Below are positions 45,609 to 53,979 of a DNA stretch of 64,000 nt, in pieces. Under the pieces are notes generated by a model that made no database searches, was not told where the DNA came from, and saw only the letters and a program-made list of their open reading frames with translations. Each line of letters starts with the position of its first letter. Within the stretch, counting starts at the first letter, position 1. The stretch is taken from assembly GCA_965209045.1 (NCBI GenBank), contig CBDBPW010000002.1:1255452-1319451 (forward strand), read 5' to 3'. Position numbers and translations under genes: made by a program. The stretch comes from JAJEFO01 sp965209045 (GTDB lineage: Bacteria; Pseudomonadota; Alphaproteobacteria; Rhodobacterales; Rhodobacteraceae).

Positions 45609-46607
45609 TCACAGTCCGTTCAGGAAGGCCAGGAGGTCGTCGTCGGGACGATATCGGGCCGGTTTCAGCCGGAACTGCGGGGTCTTTTCCATGGCTTGCT
45701 CCTTGAGCCTGAGATCCGCGTGCAGGTAGACGTACGTGGTTTCCGCGGATTCATGCCCGAGCCACAGCGCGATGACCGCCCGGTCGACACCGTTTTGCAG
45801 GAGCGACATTGCTGACGTGTGGCGCAAGGAGTGGGGGGTCACGTGCTTGGTCCTCAGGGACGGACATTCCTTCCGGGCGGTGGCGAGGTGCCCGGCCAGC
45901 AGGTAGTCGAGGCTGTCGTGCGTCAGCGGCCGGCCCCGCTGATTGAGGAATACGCGGTCACCGGGTTCGCCGCAGCGCTCCTTCAGCCAGGCGCGCAGCT
46001 CGGAAGCCGCGTCCTTCGCGAGCGGGACATGGCGTTCCTTTCGCCCCTTGCCGTGACAGCGCAGGTGGGCTCCGACGCCGACCTGCACGTCCCCGCACCG
46101 CAGGTTGATGAGTTCGGATGCGCGCAGCCCGGTCCGCACGGCGACCAGGAGCAGGGTGCGGTCGCGCCGCCCCACCCGGGTCGTCGGGTCCGGCGCACGC
46201 AGCAGGGCCGCGGCTTCGTCGTGGTCGAGCCAGGCCACCGGGCGGCGGGCGTGGCGCTTGCTCGGCATGGCCAGGATCCGCTGCGCCAGGGCTGCGTGAT
46301 GCGGTTCGTGCAGGGCGACTTGGCCGAAGAATGAACGGATCGCGGCCAGACGGGTGTTGCGGGTCCGCGCATCGTTGCCGCGTTCGTTCTCGAGATGGCT
46401 GAGGAACTCGCCGACGAACTCCGCGTCGATGTCCGCGACCCGGAGTTCCGAGGGCGGCTTCCCCAGCTCCCGCTGGGCGAAGCGGACCAGCATGCGGAAG
46501 GTGTCGCGGTAGCTGGCGATGGTATGCGGGCTCGCCTGGCGCTGTTCGACGAGATGCCTGGTGAAGAACATGGCCAGGAGCCGGGGGAAGTCGGCGTCGC
46601 GCGTCAT
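45609..46607 (-). CDS. ritC: RIT tyrosine recombinase, third gene (RitC type), of a third RIT
   Basis: The start at 46607 (MTRDADFPRLLAMFFTRHLV) overlaps the stop of the preceding ritB tail (ATGA). All catalytic boxes are present: RTGLRASELINL, GKGRKERHVPL, TPHSLRHTSAMSLL, WLGHESAETT and VYLHAD with the nucleophilic Tyr. Length 332 residues, complete. It differs from the other two ritC copies, so it represents a separate RIT lineage. It is on the opposite strand to the outer trio. It may still provide recombinase in trans, but its own ritA and most of ritB are gone. Confidence 0.8.
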   Translation of the reverse strand: MTRDADFPRLLAMFFTRHLVEQRQASPHTIASYRDTFRMLVRFAQRELGKPPSELRVADIDAEFVGEFLSHLENERGNDARTRNTRLAAIRSFFGQVALHEPHHAALAQRILAMPSKRHARRPVAWLDHDEAAALLRAPDPTTRVGRRDRTLLLVAVRTGLRASELINLRCGDVQVGVGAHLRCHGKGRKERHVPLAKDAASELRAWLKERCGEPGDRVFLNQRGRPLTHDSLDYLLAGHLATARKECPSLRTKHVTPHSLRHTSAMSLLQNGVDRAVIALWLGHESAETTYVYLHADLRLKEQAMEKTPQFRLKPARYRPDDDLLAFLNGL

Positions 46608-46705
46608 GACGGCACCCCCCGCCCGGTTCGGTCGAGCCTTCGCGCGGCCTGCTGCATCAGTTCCGGTGTCGCCGTGAGATACCAGTAGGAATGCCGACAA
46701 TCCGG
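46604..46705 (-). pseudogene. ritB C-terminal tail of a third RIT
   Basis: The minus strand reads DCRHSYWYLTATPELMQQAA then RRLDRTGRGVPS and a stop overlapping the ritC start. The tail includes the tyrosine motif (WYL). It is cut precisely at the inner RIT inverted repeat (46706), after the 17-bp segment GAATGCCGACAATCCGG. Confidence 0.75.
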
Positions 46706-46774
46706 TAATGCCGAGCGAGGCGTGACGGAGCGTTGAATCAAAGGGGCTCAGGGCCGCTTTCGCTCGGCATTACT
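46706..46774 (+). repeat. Left 69-bp inverted repeat of the inner RIT
   Basis: The repeat is complementary to 50327-50395 with one mismatch. It begins TAATGCCGAGCG and ends CGCTCGGCATTA (46761-46772), the same two-arm layout as the outer RIT ends but a different sequence. Confidence 0.92.
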
Positions 46775-46782
46775 CCCGACGG

Positions 46783-47778
46783 TCACTTGCCTTCCAGGAC
46801 CTTCATCAGGCTGTCCTTCACGCCCTTGAAGCTCCCCCGCCGGATGGAGGGCGGCGCATGGGCTTCAAGGATTTCCATCTTCTCGGCAGGACACGCCCTG
46901 AGATAGTCTTCGGTGGTCCTGACATCGGCATGGCCGAGCCACAGCGAGACCTTGCGCGGGTCTCCCCGACAGGCATGCAGGACGCTCATTGCCGTTGCGT
47001 GGCGCAGCACATGCGGGGTCACCCGCTTGCCCGCCAGCGACGGAGTCTCCAGGACCGCCTTGGCGACATGCCGGTCGAGAATGTAGGCAAAGCCGTCCGT
47101 GCTCAACGCCCGTCCGCGGGCGCTCAGGAACAGGTAGCGGTTGTTGACCGCAGGCCGGACATCGAGCCATTCGTTCAGGGCGGTCCGCGTTTCCTTCCAG
47201 AGCGGCAGTTCGCGCTCGCGCCGCCCCTTGCCCATGACGCGGACGGTCTCGAGCTGCGGACCCGACAGGCTGTCGAGCGTGAGCCCGGTCAGCTCCGACA
47301 CCCGGAGCCCGGCCGCGAAGCACAGGTGCATCATTGCGCGGTCGCGCAGTCCTGCCACGGTCCCGGTGTCCGGTGCATCCAGGATCGCCTGCATCTCCGT
47401 CCGGTCGAGCCAGTCGATCAGGGGCCTGTCGGCGCGCTTCTGCGGAATCGCGCGCACCTGCAACGCCAGATCGAGGCACTCCGGGACACGGTACTCCAGG
47501 TAGCGAAAAAAAGACTTTATCGCGGCGAGACGATTGTTGCGGGTGCTGACGCCGTTTCCGCGTTCGCTTTCCAGGAAGTCGAGGAAAGCCAGAACGAGCG
47601 CGGCCGTAAGGTGCTCGATCTTCAGTGTGCAGGGACGGGTCTTGACCCGTTTGGCAGCGTAGGGGACGAGCAGCCGGAAGCATTCCCTGTAGCTCTGCAC
47701 GGTATGGCGGCTGAAGCGCCGCTCGACAGGAAGGTGCTCCAGCAGGAAGGCCGTGAGGTGGGGGGCAAGATCAGTCAT
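46783..47778 (-). CDS. ritC: RIT tyrosine recombinase, third gene (RitC type), inner element
   Basis: This complete recombinase of 331 residues has an N-terminal SAM-like domain (LLEHLPVERRFSRHTVQSYR) and catalytic boxes AAGLRVSELTGL, GKGRRERELPL, TPHVLRHATAMSVL, WLGHADVRTT and EDYLRA with the Tyr. The start overlaps the ritB stop by 8 bp, indicating coupled translation. It ends 9 bp from the inverted repeat. Confidence 0.88.
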   Translation of the reverse strand: MTDLAPHLTAFLLEHLPVERRFSRHTVQSYRECFRLLVPYAAKRVKTRPCTLKIEHLTAALVLAFLDFLESERGNGVSTRNNRLAAIKSFFRYLEYRVPECLDLALQVRAIPQKRADRPLIDWLDRTEMQAILDAPDTGTVAGLRDRAMMHLCFAAGLRVSELTGLTLDSLSGPQLETVRVMGKGRRERELPLWKETRTALNEWLDVRPAVNNRYLFLSARGRALSTDGFAYILDRHVAKAVLETPSLAGKRVTPHVLRHATAMSVLHACRGDPRKVSLWLGHADVRTTEDYLRACPAEKMEILEAHAPPSIRRGSFKGVKDSLMKVLEGK

Positions 47779-48703
47779 CGGCCCCTCCGTTCACGAATGC
47801 GCGCTCCGTGGCCTCGGCAATGCCGCGCAGAAGGACAGGGGTCGCCTCCAGGTACCAGAACGTGCTCATGAGTTCAGCATGGCCAAGCGTGGTGGAGAGG
47901 GCGAGCATGTGACGCCCGGGTCGGGCGCCGGGCGGCATGTTCTCAAGGGACCTGACGGCAAAGGCGTGCCGCAGCGAGTGCGGGGTCGGTCCGCGTCTTT
48001 CGCCGGGCTTTCGAAGGCCTGCCCGTTCCGCAAGCTCGCGGAACACGACGTCCGCGTGTTCGCGTTGGGGAGGTCGGCCGGTCGCGATCACGAACAGATG
48101 CCGGTCCGGAGTCCTCTCCCTGAGACGTGCCGCCAGGTAGAGATCCAGGGCCTCCCGGCTCGTGGGGTGCAGCACGACCAGCCTTGTCTTCCCGAACTTC
48201 GTGTCCCGGATGACGAGACCGTCATCGGTGACGTCCTCCAGCGTCAATGCGAGCGCCTCTCCGATGCGCAGGCCGGTCGAGGCCATGAGACCGAACAAGT
48301 AGTGCCAGGTCAGCGGCGCGATGGTCCCGGCCGGACCCCGGGACAGCGCCGCGTCCAGCAGCTTCCGGATGTCCGGAACCGGCATCGGGAAGGGTCGCGG
48401 TCTCCACGAGGGCCGGCGGCCCAGCGCATCGCGATGCGGCACTTCGTGGCGTTCGTCCTCTGCGTGCAGCCAAAGGGCGAAGTCGTGCACGAAGCGCAGC
48501 AGCCTGATCTTCGTCGTCGAGGATGCCGTCCTTGACGACGATGCCCATTCGAGCACGGTCGCGGCCCGGATGAAGGTCTCGCCCCGGGCCTCGGCGAAGC
48601 GCGCGAACCTCTTGAGAATCCGTTCGTTCTGCGTGAACCGGTAGCCGAGCGCCTGCTTCGTCTCGACGAAGCGGGCGACATTGTCGCTGATGCTGGCGGT
48701 CAT
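47771..48703 (-). CDS. ritB: RIT tyrosine recombinase, second gene (RitB type), inner element
   Basis: Complete, 310 residues: N-terminal core-binding part (ARFVETKQALGYRFTQNERI), then STGLRIGEALALTLEDV, DTKFGKTRLVVLHP, TPHSLRHAFAVRSL, TTLGHAELMS and TFWYLEATP with the Tyr. It overlaps ritA by 4 bp (ATGA) and ritC by 8 bp. At the position corresponding to the DCRHS target segment of the other two ritB copies it reads AELMST. The 17-bp target sequence is therefore absent here. Confidence 0.88.
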   Translation of the reverse strand: MTASISDNVARFVETKQALGYRFTQNERILKRFARFAEARGETFIRAATVLEWASSSRTASSTTKIRLLRFVHDFALWLHAEDERHEVPHRDALGRRPSWRPRPFPMPVPDIRKLLDAALSRGPAGTIAPLTWHYLFGLMASTGLRIGEALALTLEDVTDDGLVIRDTKFGKTRLVVLHPTSREALDLYLAARLRERTPDRHLFVIATGRPPQREHADVVFRELAERAGLRKPGERRGPTPHSLRHAFAVRSLENMPPGARPGRHMLALSTTLGHAELMSTFWYLEATPVLLRGIAEATERAFVNGGADD

Positions 48704-50271
48704 CGTGCGCTCCCCCCGATCCAGGGTTGGGCAACCTCCTGCAGCATGACCGTGTCCGTCTTGGCATAGATCGCGGTGGTGCCCGGCGAGGCGTGACGCA
48801 GAAGGGCCTGGATGACATCGAGATCGGCCCCCGACCGGAGCAGGCCGGTGGCCTGGCTGTGGCGAAACACGTGCGCCCCGCGTCCCGCGAGGGTCGTGAC
48901 GCCGGCACGGTCGAGCGCGCGCTTCGCAACGCCACTGACAGTGCTTGGAGCCGCGAGGGCGCGCGCCGGGGCCATGGCGCGCAGGAACACCTTGTCTTCA
49001 TCGGTCGCCGGCCTTGCCTTGGCGATGTAGGCATGCAGGGCGTCGCCAACATCCTGCGGCAGCGGGAGTGCCGCTTGCCGACGCGACTTTCCGGCGACAC
49101 GGATCTCGGCCCTGTCCCAGTCGATGTCCCCGAGGCGCAGGGCGGCAACGTCACCCGCCCGCAGCGCGAGCCGGGCGAGCAGAAGCAGGATCGCCCGGTC
49201 GCGCAGGCCGGCCGGATTCCCGCCGCAGCTGGCGATGGCACGCTCGACGTCGTCGGGCGGGATGTGCCGTGGCAGGCCGGACAGGCGCCGTTGGGCCGCC
49301 GACGGCACGGCCGCGACCAGCGTGGCGGGCACGCTGTCCTCCGAGACCAGGAACCGGAGATACATGCGCACGGAGGTCGCCAGATGCTGGGCGGTGCTGT
49401 GCGACCAGGGCCGCATCGCGTCGAGCAGTGCGCACCGGATCAGCGATGCGTCATATGTGCCTGGATCGTCCCCAAGCGCGGGCAGCATTCGCGTGATTGC
49501 CCGGACATGCTGGCGTATGCTCCTCGGCGCGATGCCGCGATGGCGCTCAAGCCAGAGGGCGAACCGCTCGAGCCTTGCGGGCAGCGCCGGCTCGAGCGGA
49601 ACGGGCTCCAGCGGGGCGATCCGTCCGATCGAGACGAGATGCCTGAGGAAACCGCGCAGCTGGCCATGGCAGGCTTCCGTGCCCCGCTTCCGGCGGCTGC
49701 TGTACAGTCCGGGGATCGAGCAGACGAATTCCTTGTTCAGGTACTGCGTGAAGACATCCGGTGTCAGGTCCCGGAGCCGGATGCGGGACAGATGCAGCCA
49801 GACGATGAAACCGGTGCATGCGTAGCGGAAGGACTTGACGCTGTTGGCCGTATAGCCTTCGTCGCCCAAGCCGGCGAGGAACGCATCCAGCAGACGCAGG
49901 TTGTCTTCCAGTTCGCCGGTTGTCTCGATGTGTCCCGCACTCTCGAGGAAACGGACGAACCACATGAGTTCGGCCGACGTGCGGCGCCTGTTCCAACGCC
50001 TGACACGGACGGACGCACAGGACGCACCGCAACGACATTCGTGCTGCAGGAAACGCTGGATGATCGAGCCGTCGACCGCCCGCAGCTCGATCCCGGCGAG
50101 GCTGAGCCAGATCAGGAAGTGACGGGCTGTGCACCGGTAGTTGTCGAGCCGGCTCTCCGAGAGCTTTCCCTCGCGCTGACGCCGACGCTCGTCGGCGAAG
50201 GAACGGGAGAGGCCGTCGAACTCGGCCAGAAGGGTCTCCGCAAGGGCGCGGCACTTGGATGTTGCAGGCAT
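48700..50271 (-). CDS. ritA: RIT tyrosine recombinase, first gene (RitA type), inner element
   Basis: Complete, 523 residues. A Cys-rich N-terminal half (FLQHECRCGASCASVRVRRW) of about 300 residues precedes the catalytic domain: RAGDVAALRLGDIDWD, GKSRRQAALPLPQ, AHVFRHSQATGLLRSG with a normal HxxR, LLRHASPGTT and AIYAKTD with the Tyr. It is homologous along its length to outer ritA but clearly diverged. First gene of the operon; the right inverted repeat (50327-50395) lies 55 bp upstream and probably contains or abuts its promoter. Confidence 0.88.
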   Translation of the reverse strand: MPATSKCRALAETLLAEFDGLSRSFADERRRQREGKLSESRLDNYRCTARHFLIWLSLAGIELRAVDGSIIQRFLQHECRCGASCASVRVRRWNRRRTSAELMWFVRFLESAGHIETTGELEDNLRLLDAFLAGLGDEGYTANSVKSFRYACTGFIVWLHLSRIRLRDLTPDVFTQYLNKEFVCSIPGLYSSRRKRGTEACHGQLRGFLRHLVSIGRIAPLEPVPLEPALPARLERFALWLERHRGIAPRSIRQHVRAITRMLPALGDDPGTYDASLIRCALLDAMRPWSHSTAQHLATSVRMYLRFLVSEDSVPATLVAAVPSAAQRRLSGLPRHIPPDDVERAIASCGGNPAGLRDRAILLLLARLALRAGDVAALRLGDIDWDRAEIRVAGKSRRQAALPLPQDVGDALHAYIAKARPATDEDKVFLRAMAPARALAAPSTVSGVAKRALDRAGVTTLAGRGAHVFRHSQATGLLRSGADLDVIQALLRHASPGTTAIYAKTDTVMLQEVAQPWIGGSAR

Positions 50272-50326
50272 TGCATGCTCTCCGTTTGTTGAGTGAGAGC
50301 CGTACCCTGCCCGGAATCGCTGCGGG

Positions 50327-50395
50327 AGTAATGCCGAGCGAAAGCGGCCCTGAGCCCCTTTGATTCAACGCTCCGTCACGCCTTGCTCGGCATTA
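50327..50395 (-). repeat. Right 69-bp inverted repeat of the inner RIT
   Basis: Complement of 46706-46774. The outer flank 50396-50412 (CCGGATTGTCGGCATTC) is the inverse of 46689-46705. Confidence 0.92.
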
Positions 50396-50497
50396 CCGGA
50401 TTGTCGGCATTCGCAGTGGTACCTGGAGGCGACTCCGAAGCTGATGCAGCAGATCTCATCGGCGACCGAGACCCATCTGGGGCGGATGTTGTCATGA
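50396..50497 (+). pseudogene. 3' end of the outer ritB
   Basis: The plus strand reads DCRHSQWYLEATPKLMQQIS then SATETHLGRMLS and a stop overlapping the ritC ATG (ATGA). It continues the gene broken at 45540 and supplies the nucleophilic Tyr in WYL. Confidence 0.75.
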
Positions 50498-51492
50498 CCA
50501 ATCTTGCGCCATTGCTGACGACGTTCTTCGTGATCCATCTGCCGCGTGACCGCGCGCTCAGTTCCCGCACGATCGAGAGCTACGCCCATTGCTTCCGGTT
50601 GCTCCTTGCCTTTGCAGCCGACCGGTGCCGCAAGCCGCCCTGCAGACTCGACGTCGAAGACCTTGATGTCCCGCTGGTTCTCGACTTCCTTGACGCACTT
50701 GAGGTCGAACGGGAGAACTCGGCCCAAACCCGAAATGTTCGCCTTGCCGCGATCAAGGCGTTCTACAGGTTCGTGCAGTACCGAGAACCCGCCTGCCTGC
50801 AACTGTGCCAGCAAGTCCGGAACATCCCCGCGAAGCGGTTCGAGCAGACCCTGATCGAACACCTCGAACCGGACGAGACCAAGGCGATCCTCAACGCCCC
50901 TGACACCTCGACCCGGTCCGGAATCAGGGACCAGGCGATGTTGTATGCAACCTATGCCTGCGGCTTGCGGGTGTCCGAATTGACGGGATTGCGGCTCGAG
51001 GATCTTGACCTGCCGGGACTCGCGACCGTGCATGTCATGGGCAAGGGGCGGAGCGAACGTGTCCTGCCCCTGTGGGAGGAAACCCGTGCGGTCCTGCGCA
51101 GCTGGCTCGCAATCCGCCCCGATACCGCCGAGCCGAATCTGTTCCTCAATGCCAGGGGCAGGCCAATGACCCGTCACGGGTTCGCGCACCGACTTGCGAT
51201 CCATGTTGCCACTGCCACGAACGAGGCCCCGTCACTCGGAAACAAGCGTGTGACGCCCCATGTGCTTCGCCACACGATCGCGATGGATACCCTGGCGGCA
51301 ACGAGAGACATCCGCAAAGTATCGGAGTGGTTGGGACATCGGAGCATGCAGAGCACCGACCCCTATCTGCGCAAGGACCCTCGTCGGAAACTGGACATGC
51401 TCGACGCCGTGCGACCGGTTCCGATCACGAAAGGAAACTTCAGGGGGACCACCGACAAGCTGATGGCAATGCTCAACGGTCTGGCAGAATAG
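50494..51492 (+). CDS. ritC: RIT tyrosine recombinase, third gene (RitC type), outer element
   Basis: The start at 50494 (MTNLAPLLTTFFVIHLPRDR) overlaps the ritB stop. This complete recombinase of 332 residues has ACGLRVSELTGLRLEDL, GKGRSERVLPL, TPHVLRHTIAMDTL, WLGHRSMQST and DPYLRKD with the Tyr. The stop codon shares its last base with the first base of the right 84-bp inverted repeat. The gene is therefore packed against the element end. Confidence 0.87.
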   Translation: MTNLAPLLTTFFVIHLPRDRALSSRTIESYAHCFRLLLAFAADRCRKPPCRLDVEDLDVPLVLDFLDALEVERENSAQTRNVRLAAIKAFYRFVQYREPACLQLCQQVRNIPAKRFEQTLIEHLEPDETKAILNAPDTSTRSGIRDQAMLYATYACGLRVSELTGLRLEDLDLPGLATVHVMGKGRSERVLPLWEETRAVLRSWLAIRPDTAEPNLFLNARGRPMTRHGFAHRLAIHVATATNEAPSLGNKRVTPHVLRHTIAMDTLAATRDIRKVSEWLGHRSMQSTDPYLRKDPRRKLDMLDAVRPVPITKGNFRGTTDKLMAMLNGLAE

Positions 51493-51575
51493 TTATGGTG
51501 AGTGGTCGACGCGGGCATCCCTTCAAGACAACGCTTTGATCACTCAACTTTCCATAAGTGAGGACTCACCATTAT
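51492..51575 (-). repeat. Right 84-bp inverted repeat of the outer RIT element
   Basis: Perfect complement of 43111-43194. It is followed six bases later by the palindrome at 51582. Confidence 0.93.
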
Positions 51576-51581
51576 GTTAAG

Positions 51582-51611
51582 GATTAGTCAGCCTCCCACG
51601 GCTGACTAATC
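51582..51611. other. 12-bp stem hairpin between RIT and IS91-type elements
   Basis: GATTAGTCAGCC, loop TCCCAC, then the exact complement. It lies 5 bp outside the presumed left end of the IS91-type element. It may be a rolling-circle recognition hairpin or the structured target chosen by that element. Confidence 0.6.
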
Positions 51612-51858
51612 TCATTGAACGAAGCTGCGAGCAGCGGTGTCCGCTATGGAGAAAGTATGGCCGGCCGCGAGCCCGGAGAGGGCGCGATCGGGCCTGTCGC
51701 GCTCGCCGGAGCGTGGATCGGGCGTTCGTGGAAGGACGCAAGCACCGGCGGGACGCGGGCTTTCACCGGGCCTGTCGACAATTGCGGAGGGTGGTCCTCC
51801 ATCGGCACGCGAGCGACTGTCCGCCGCTTTCGTGGCGACGTGAGTCCGTTCCGGGCAA

Positions 51859-53097
51859 TCATGTGGCCGTCTCCTGGGCCGATGCGGCACGGGGCGGACC
51901 CCGGGAAGCGTGGCCGGTGCGCCTCGGCCTGGGGATCGCCTCGACCATCCTGAGGATGCCGCCGCAGTGCGGGCAGGCGACGGGCGCGACGTCCTCGTCG
52001 CGGCTTTCCTCCCCGCCGTCCCGGCCTTCGGCGCACGGTTCCGGCTTCGGGAGTTCCGCGACGCCGAGCGCGTCGCGCGCCTGTCGCAGCGTTTCGGCGC
52101 GGCAGTTGTTCCCGAGGATCCCGAAGTGGCGGATGCGCTGCATGCCGTCGGGCAGGACATGCATGAGGAAGCGGTCGATGAACGCCTCGGCGGCAAGCGT
52201 GATCGCGCCGTAGCGGGGCTTGCGTTCTCCCGGCCGCTTCGGCTTCCGGCAGCGGATGCGGACCTGCGTGCCGTCGAAGGCGAGGATGCGGCTGTTTCCG
52301 ATGCAGATTCTGTGCGTGTAGCGAGCGAGGTACGCGAACACCTGGGCCGGGCCGCGAAACGGCGGCTTGGAATAAACGATCCAGTCTTTCGACCGGGCGG
52401 CGGCGACGGCGTCGCGGAAGGCGAGCGGGCAGGCAAGGTGCGCGGTGCGTCCGGAGAACCTGAGCTCGCCCCTGTCGCGGGCCTTGGCGAGCTCCTCGAG
52501 GAAGCGGCGGCGGAACAGGCTGGCAAGGACCTTGACGGGGGCCAGGAACCTGCCGCTTCCGACGGTCCATTGGCCCGAGGCGGCGTCGAATCCGGCGTTC
52601 GGGACGACGACGTGCAGGTGCGGATGCCAGAGGAGCCTCTGGTCCCAGGTGTGCAGGACGCTGGTCCCGCCGACGCGCCGTCCCCCGAAGCGCGGGTCGG
52701 CGGCGATGGTCCGCAACGTCTCGTGCGCGGTCCGGAACAGGATGCCGAAGACGGTCCTGCGGTTCGCGAAGGCGATGTCGGCGATCCCGCGCGGCAGGGT
52801 GAACACGACGTGAAAGTGCGGCACGGGCAGGGTGTCGCCGGCGCGGGCGTCCAGCCACGTCCGCGCCGCGTTGCCCTGGCAGGTCGGGCAGTGCCGGTTC
52901 CGGCACGAGTTGTGGAGCGGATGCTCGCGTCCGCAGCCGTCGCACTTGTACAGGTGGCCGCCGAGGACTGCCGTGCGGCAGGCCTCGATGGCGCCCATGA
53001 CCTTCAGGCGGACGGCGTCGAGCAGCCCGGCCCGGGCCTGGCGATAGGCCGGGCCGGCGCGGCGGAAGATCTCTGCCACGCCGGCCTTCTCCGTCAT
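51859..53097 (-). CDS. tnpA: IS91-family HUH (Y2) transposase
   Basis: This 412-residue rolling-circle transposase has an N-terminal zinc-binding domain (CDGCGREHPLHNSCRNRHCP), HFHVVFTLP and the HUH motif region LLWHPHLHVVVPNAG. The tyrosine motif is FAYLARYTHRICIGN, with the two tyrosines spaced by a helix. A C-terminal Cys pair (VACPHCGGIL) is typical of IS91/IS801. Intact and normal in length. It cuts one strand at the element origin and mobilises it without target duplication. The tyrosine recombinase gene ends 10 bp upstream, suggesting an operon. Confidence 0.92.
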   Translation of the reverse strand: MTEKAGVAEIFRRAGPAYRQARAGLLDAVRLKVMGAIEACRTAVLGGHLYKCDGCGREHPLHNSCRNRHCPTCQGNAARTWLDARAGDTLPVPHFHVVFTLPRGIADIAFANRRTVFGILFRTAHETLRTIAADPRFGGRRVGGTSVLHTWDQRLLWHPHLHVVVPNAGFDAASGQWTVGSGRFLAPVKVLASLFRRRFLEELAKARDRGELRFSGRTAHLACPLAFRDAVAAARSKDWIVYSKPPFRGPAQVFAYLARYTHRICIGNSRILAFDGTQVRIRCRKPKRPGERKPRYGAITLAAEAFIDRFLMHVLPDGMQRIRHFGILGNNCRAETLRQARDALGVAELPKPEPCAEGRDGGEESRDEDVAPVACPHCGGILRMVEAIPRPRRTGHASRGPPRAASAQETAT

Positions 53098-53106
53098 TTG
53101 GCCGCG

Positions 53107-53979
53107 TCAGGCCGCGAGCACGGCCGAGCCCGAGAGCGGATGGTCGAGGGACGCGAACATCCTGCCGGTTGCGCGCGCGTAGCCCCGGGTGGTATCGGAC
53201 TGCCGGTGACCGAGCGCGTCCTGTATGACGTCGATGCTGCCCCCGCGCTCATGCACGTGGGCGGCAAAGCTGTGACGCAAGCAGTGGAAGGTGTAGGTTC
53301 TGCTGACGCCGACCCTGTCGCGGGCCGCGTTGAACGCATTGCGCAGCGAGTCCGTGCTGATCGGCTGCTCGGGCGAGCGGGCGTAGAACATCCATGACAC
53401 CGGACGTGGATAGATGTTCCTCCAGTAGCCGCGCAGGTGGCCGACCAGGTTGGCAGGCAGGGGCGCCATGCGCTCGGTCCCGCCCTTGCCCGAGGGGATG
53501 TGCAGGAGGTTCCTGTCGGCGATGATGTGGGAGACCTTCACGCCGACGGTCTCCGATATCCGCAGGCCGGCGCCGTAGGAGAGCGTGATCGCCGTCCGGT
53601 AGCGGATGTCGGTGACCGCCAGGGTCAGCCGCTCGATCTCCTCCACCGACATGTGCCGCGGCAGCTTCCGGGGGGTCCTCTGGTTGCGGAGCCCCTTGAC
53701 CAGGTCCGGGCGGTCGAGCGCGTCTCGGAACAGGAACCGCAGCGCCGCCGCCGTCATGTTGACCGAACCCGGCGTCAGCCCGCTCTCGATCCGTCCCAGC
53801 ACCCAGCCGCGCAGGTCGGCGGCCACGACCTCGGAGGGCACCTTGCCGACGTTGTCGAAGAACCGGCGGAGCTCCAGCCGGTACGCCTTGCGCGTGTTCT
53901 CTGCCAGGTTGACGATCGTCATCTGTTCCTCGGCCCGCTCCAGCGCGGCGGAGATCGTCATGTCGCCATTCATTGTCAT
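53107..53979 (-). CDS. Tyrosine recombinase associated with the IS91-type element
   Basis: The start at 53979 (MTMNGDMTISAALERAEEQM) follows an AAGGAAAGGG ribosome binding site. The SAM-like N-terminal domain (AENTRKAYRLELRRFF) is followed by GAGLRISETVGVKVSH, GKGGTERMAPLP, TFHCLRHSFAAHVH, ALGHRQSDTT and RGYARATG with the catalytic Tyr. All residues needed are present. The family partners IS91-type transposases and may resolve or integrate the circular intermediate. It differs clearly from the RIT recombinases. Confidence 0.88.
   Translation of the reverse strand: MTMNGDMTISAALERAEEQMTIVNLAENTRKAYRLELRRFFDNVGKVPSEVVAADLRGWVLGRIESGLTPGSVNMTAAALRFLFRDALDRPDLVKGLRNQRTPRKLPRHMSVEEIERLTLAVTDIRYRTAITLSYGAGLRISETVGVKVSHIIADRNLLHIPSGKGGTERMAPLPANLVGHLRGYWRNIYPRPVSWMFYARSPEQPISTDSLRNAFNAARDRVGVSRTYTFHCLRHSFAAHVHERGGSIDVIQDALGHRQSDTTRGYARATGRMFASLDHPLSGSAVLAA

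Larger units (their letters stand above)
46706..50395 (-). mobile_element. Inner RIT element, complete trio with 69-bp inverted ends
   Basis: This 3,690-bp unit has inverted repeats at 46706-46774 and 50327-50395 (one mismatch). It carries three overlapping, apparently intact tyrosine recombinase genes on the minus strand (50271-48700, 48703-47771, 47778-46783). Overlaps are 4 and 8 bp, the classic RIT operon. Both flanks are ritB C-terminal sequences of two other RIT copies. This is the only element in the window with all three recombinases intact, so it is the best candidate for current mobility. Confidence 0.9.
43111..51575. mobile_element. Outer RIT (recombinase-in-trio) element with perfect 84-bp inverted ends
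   Basis: This is an 8,465-bp unit bounded by identical 84-bp inverted repeats (43111-43194 and 51492-51575). Its own genes are ritA (43241-44818), the first part of ritB (44802-45540), the last part of ritB (50396-50497) and ritC (50494-51492). That is the canonical overlapping trio of tyrosine recombinases known from RIT elements. The middle is occupied by a ritB tail plus ritC of another RIT and by a complete inner RIT. About 35 codons of outer ritB are missing, so the element is probably immobile on its own. Confidence 0.85.
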
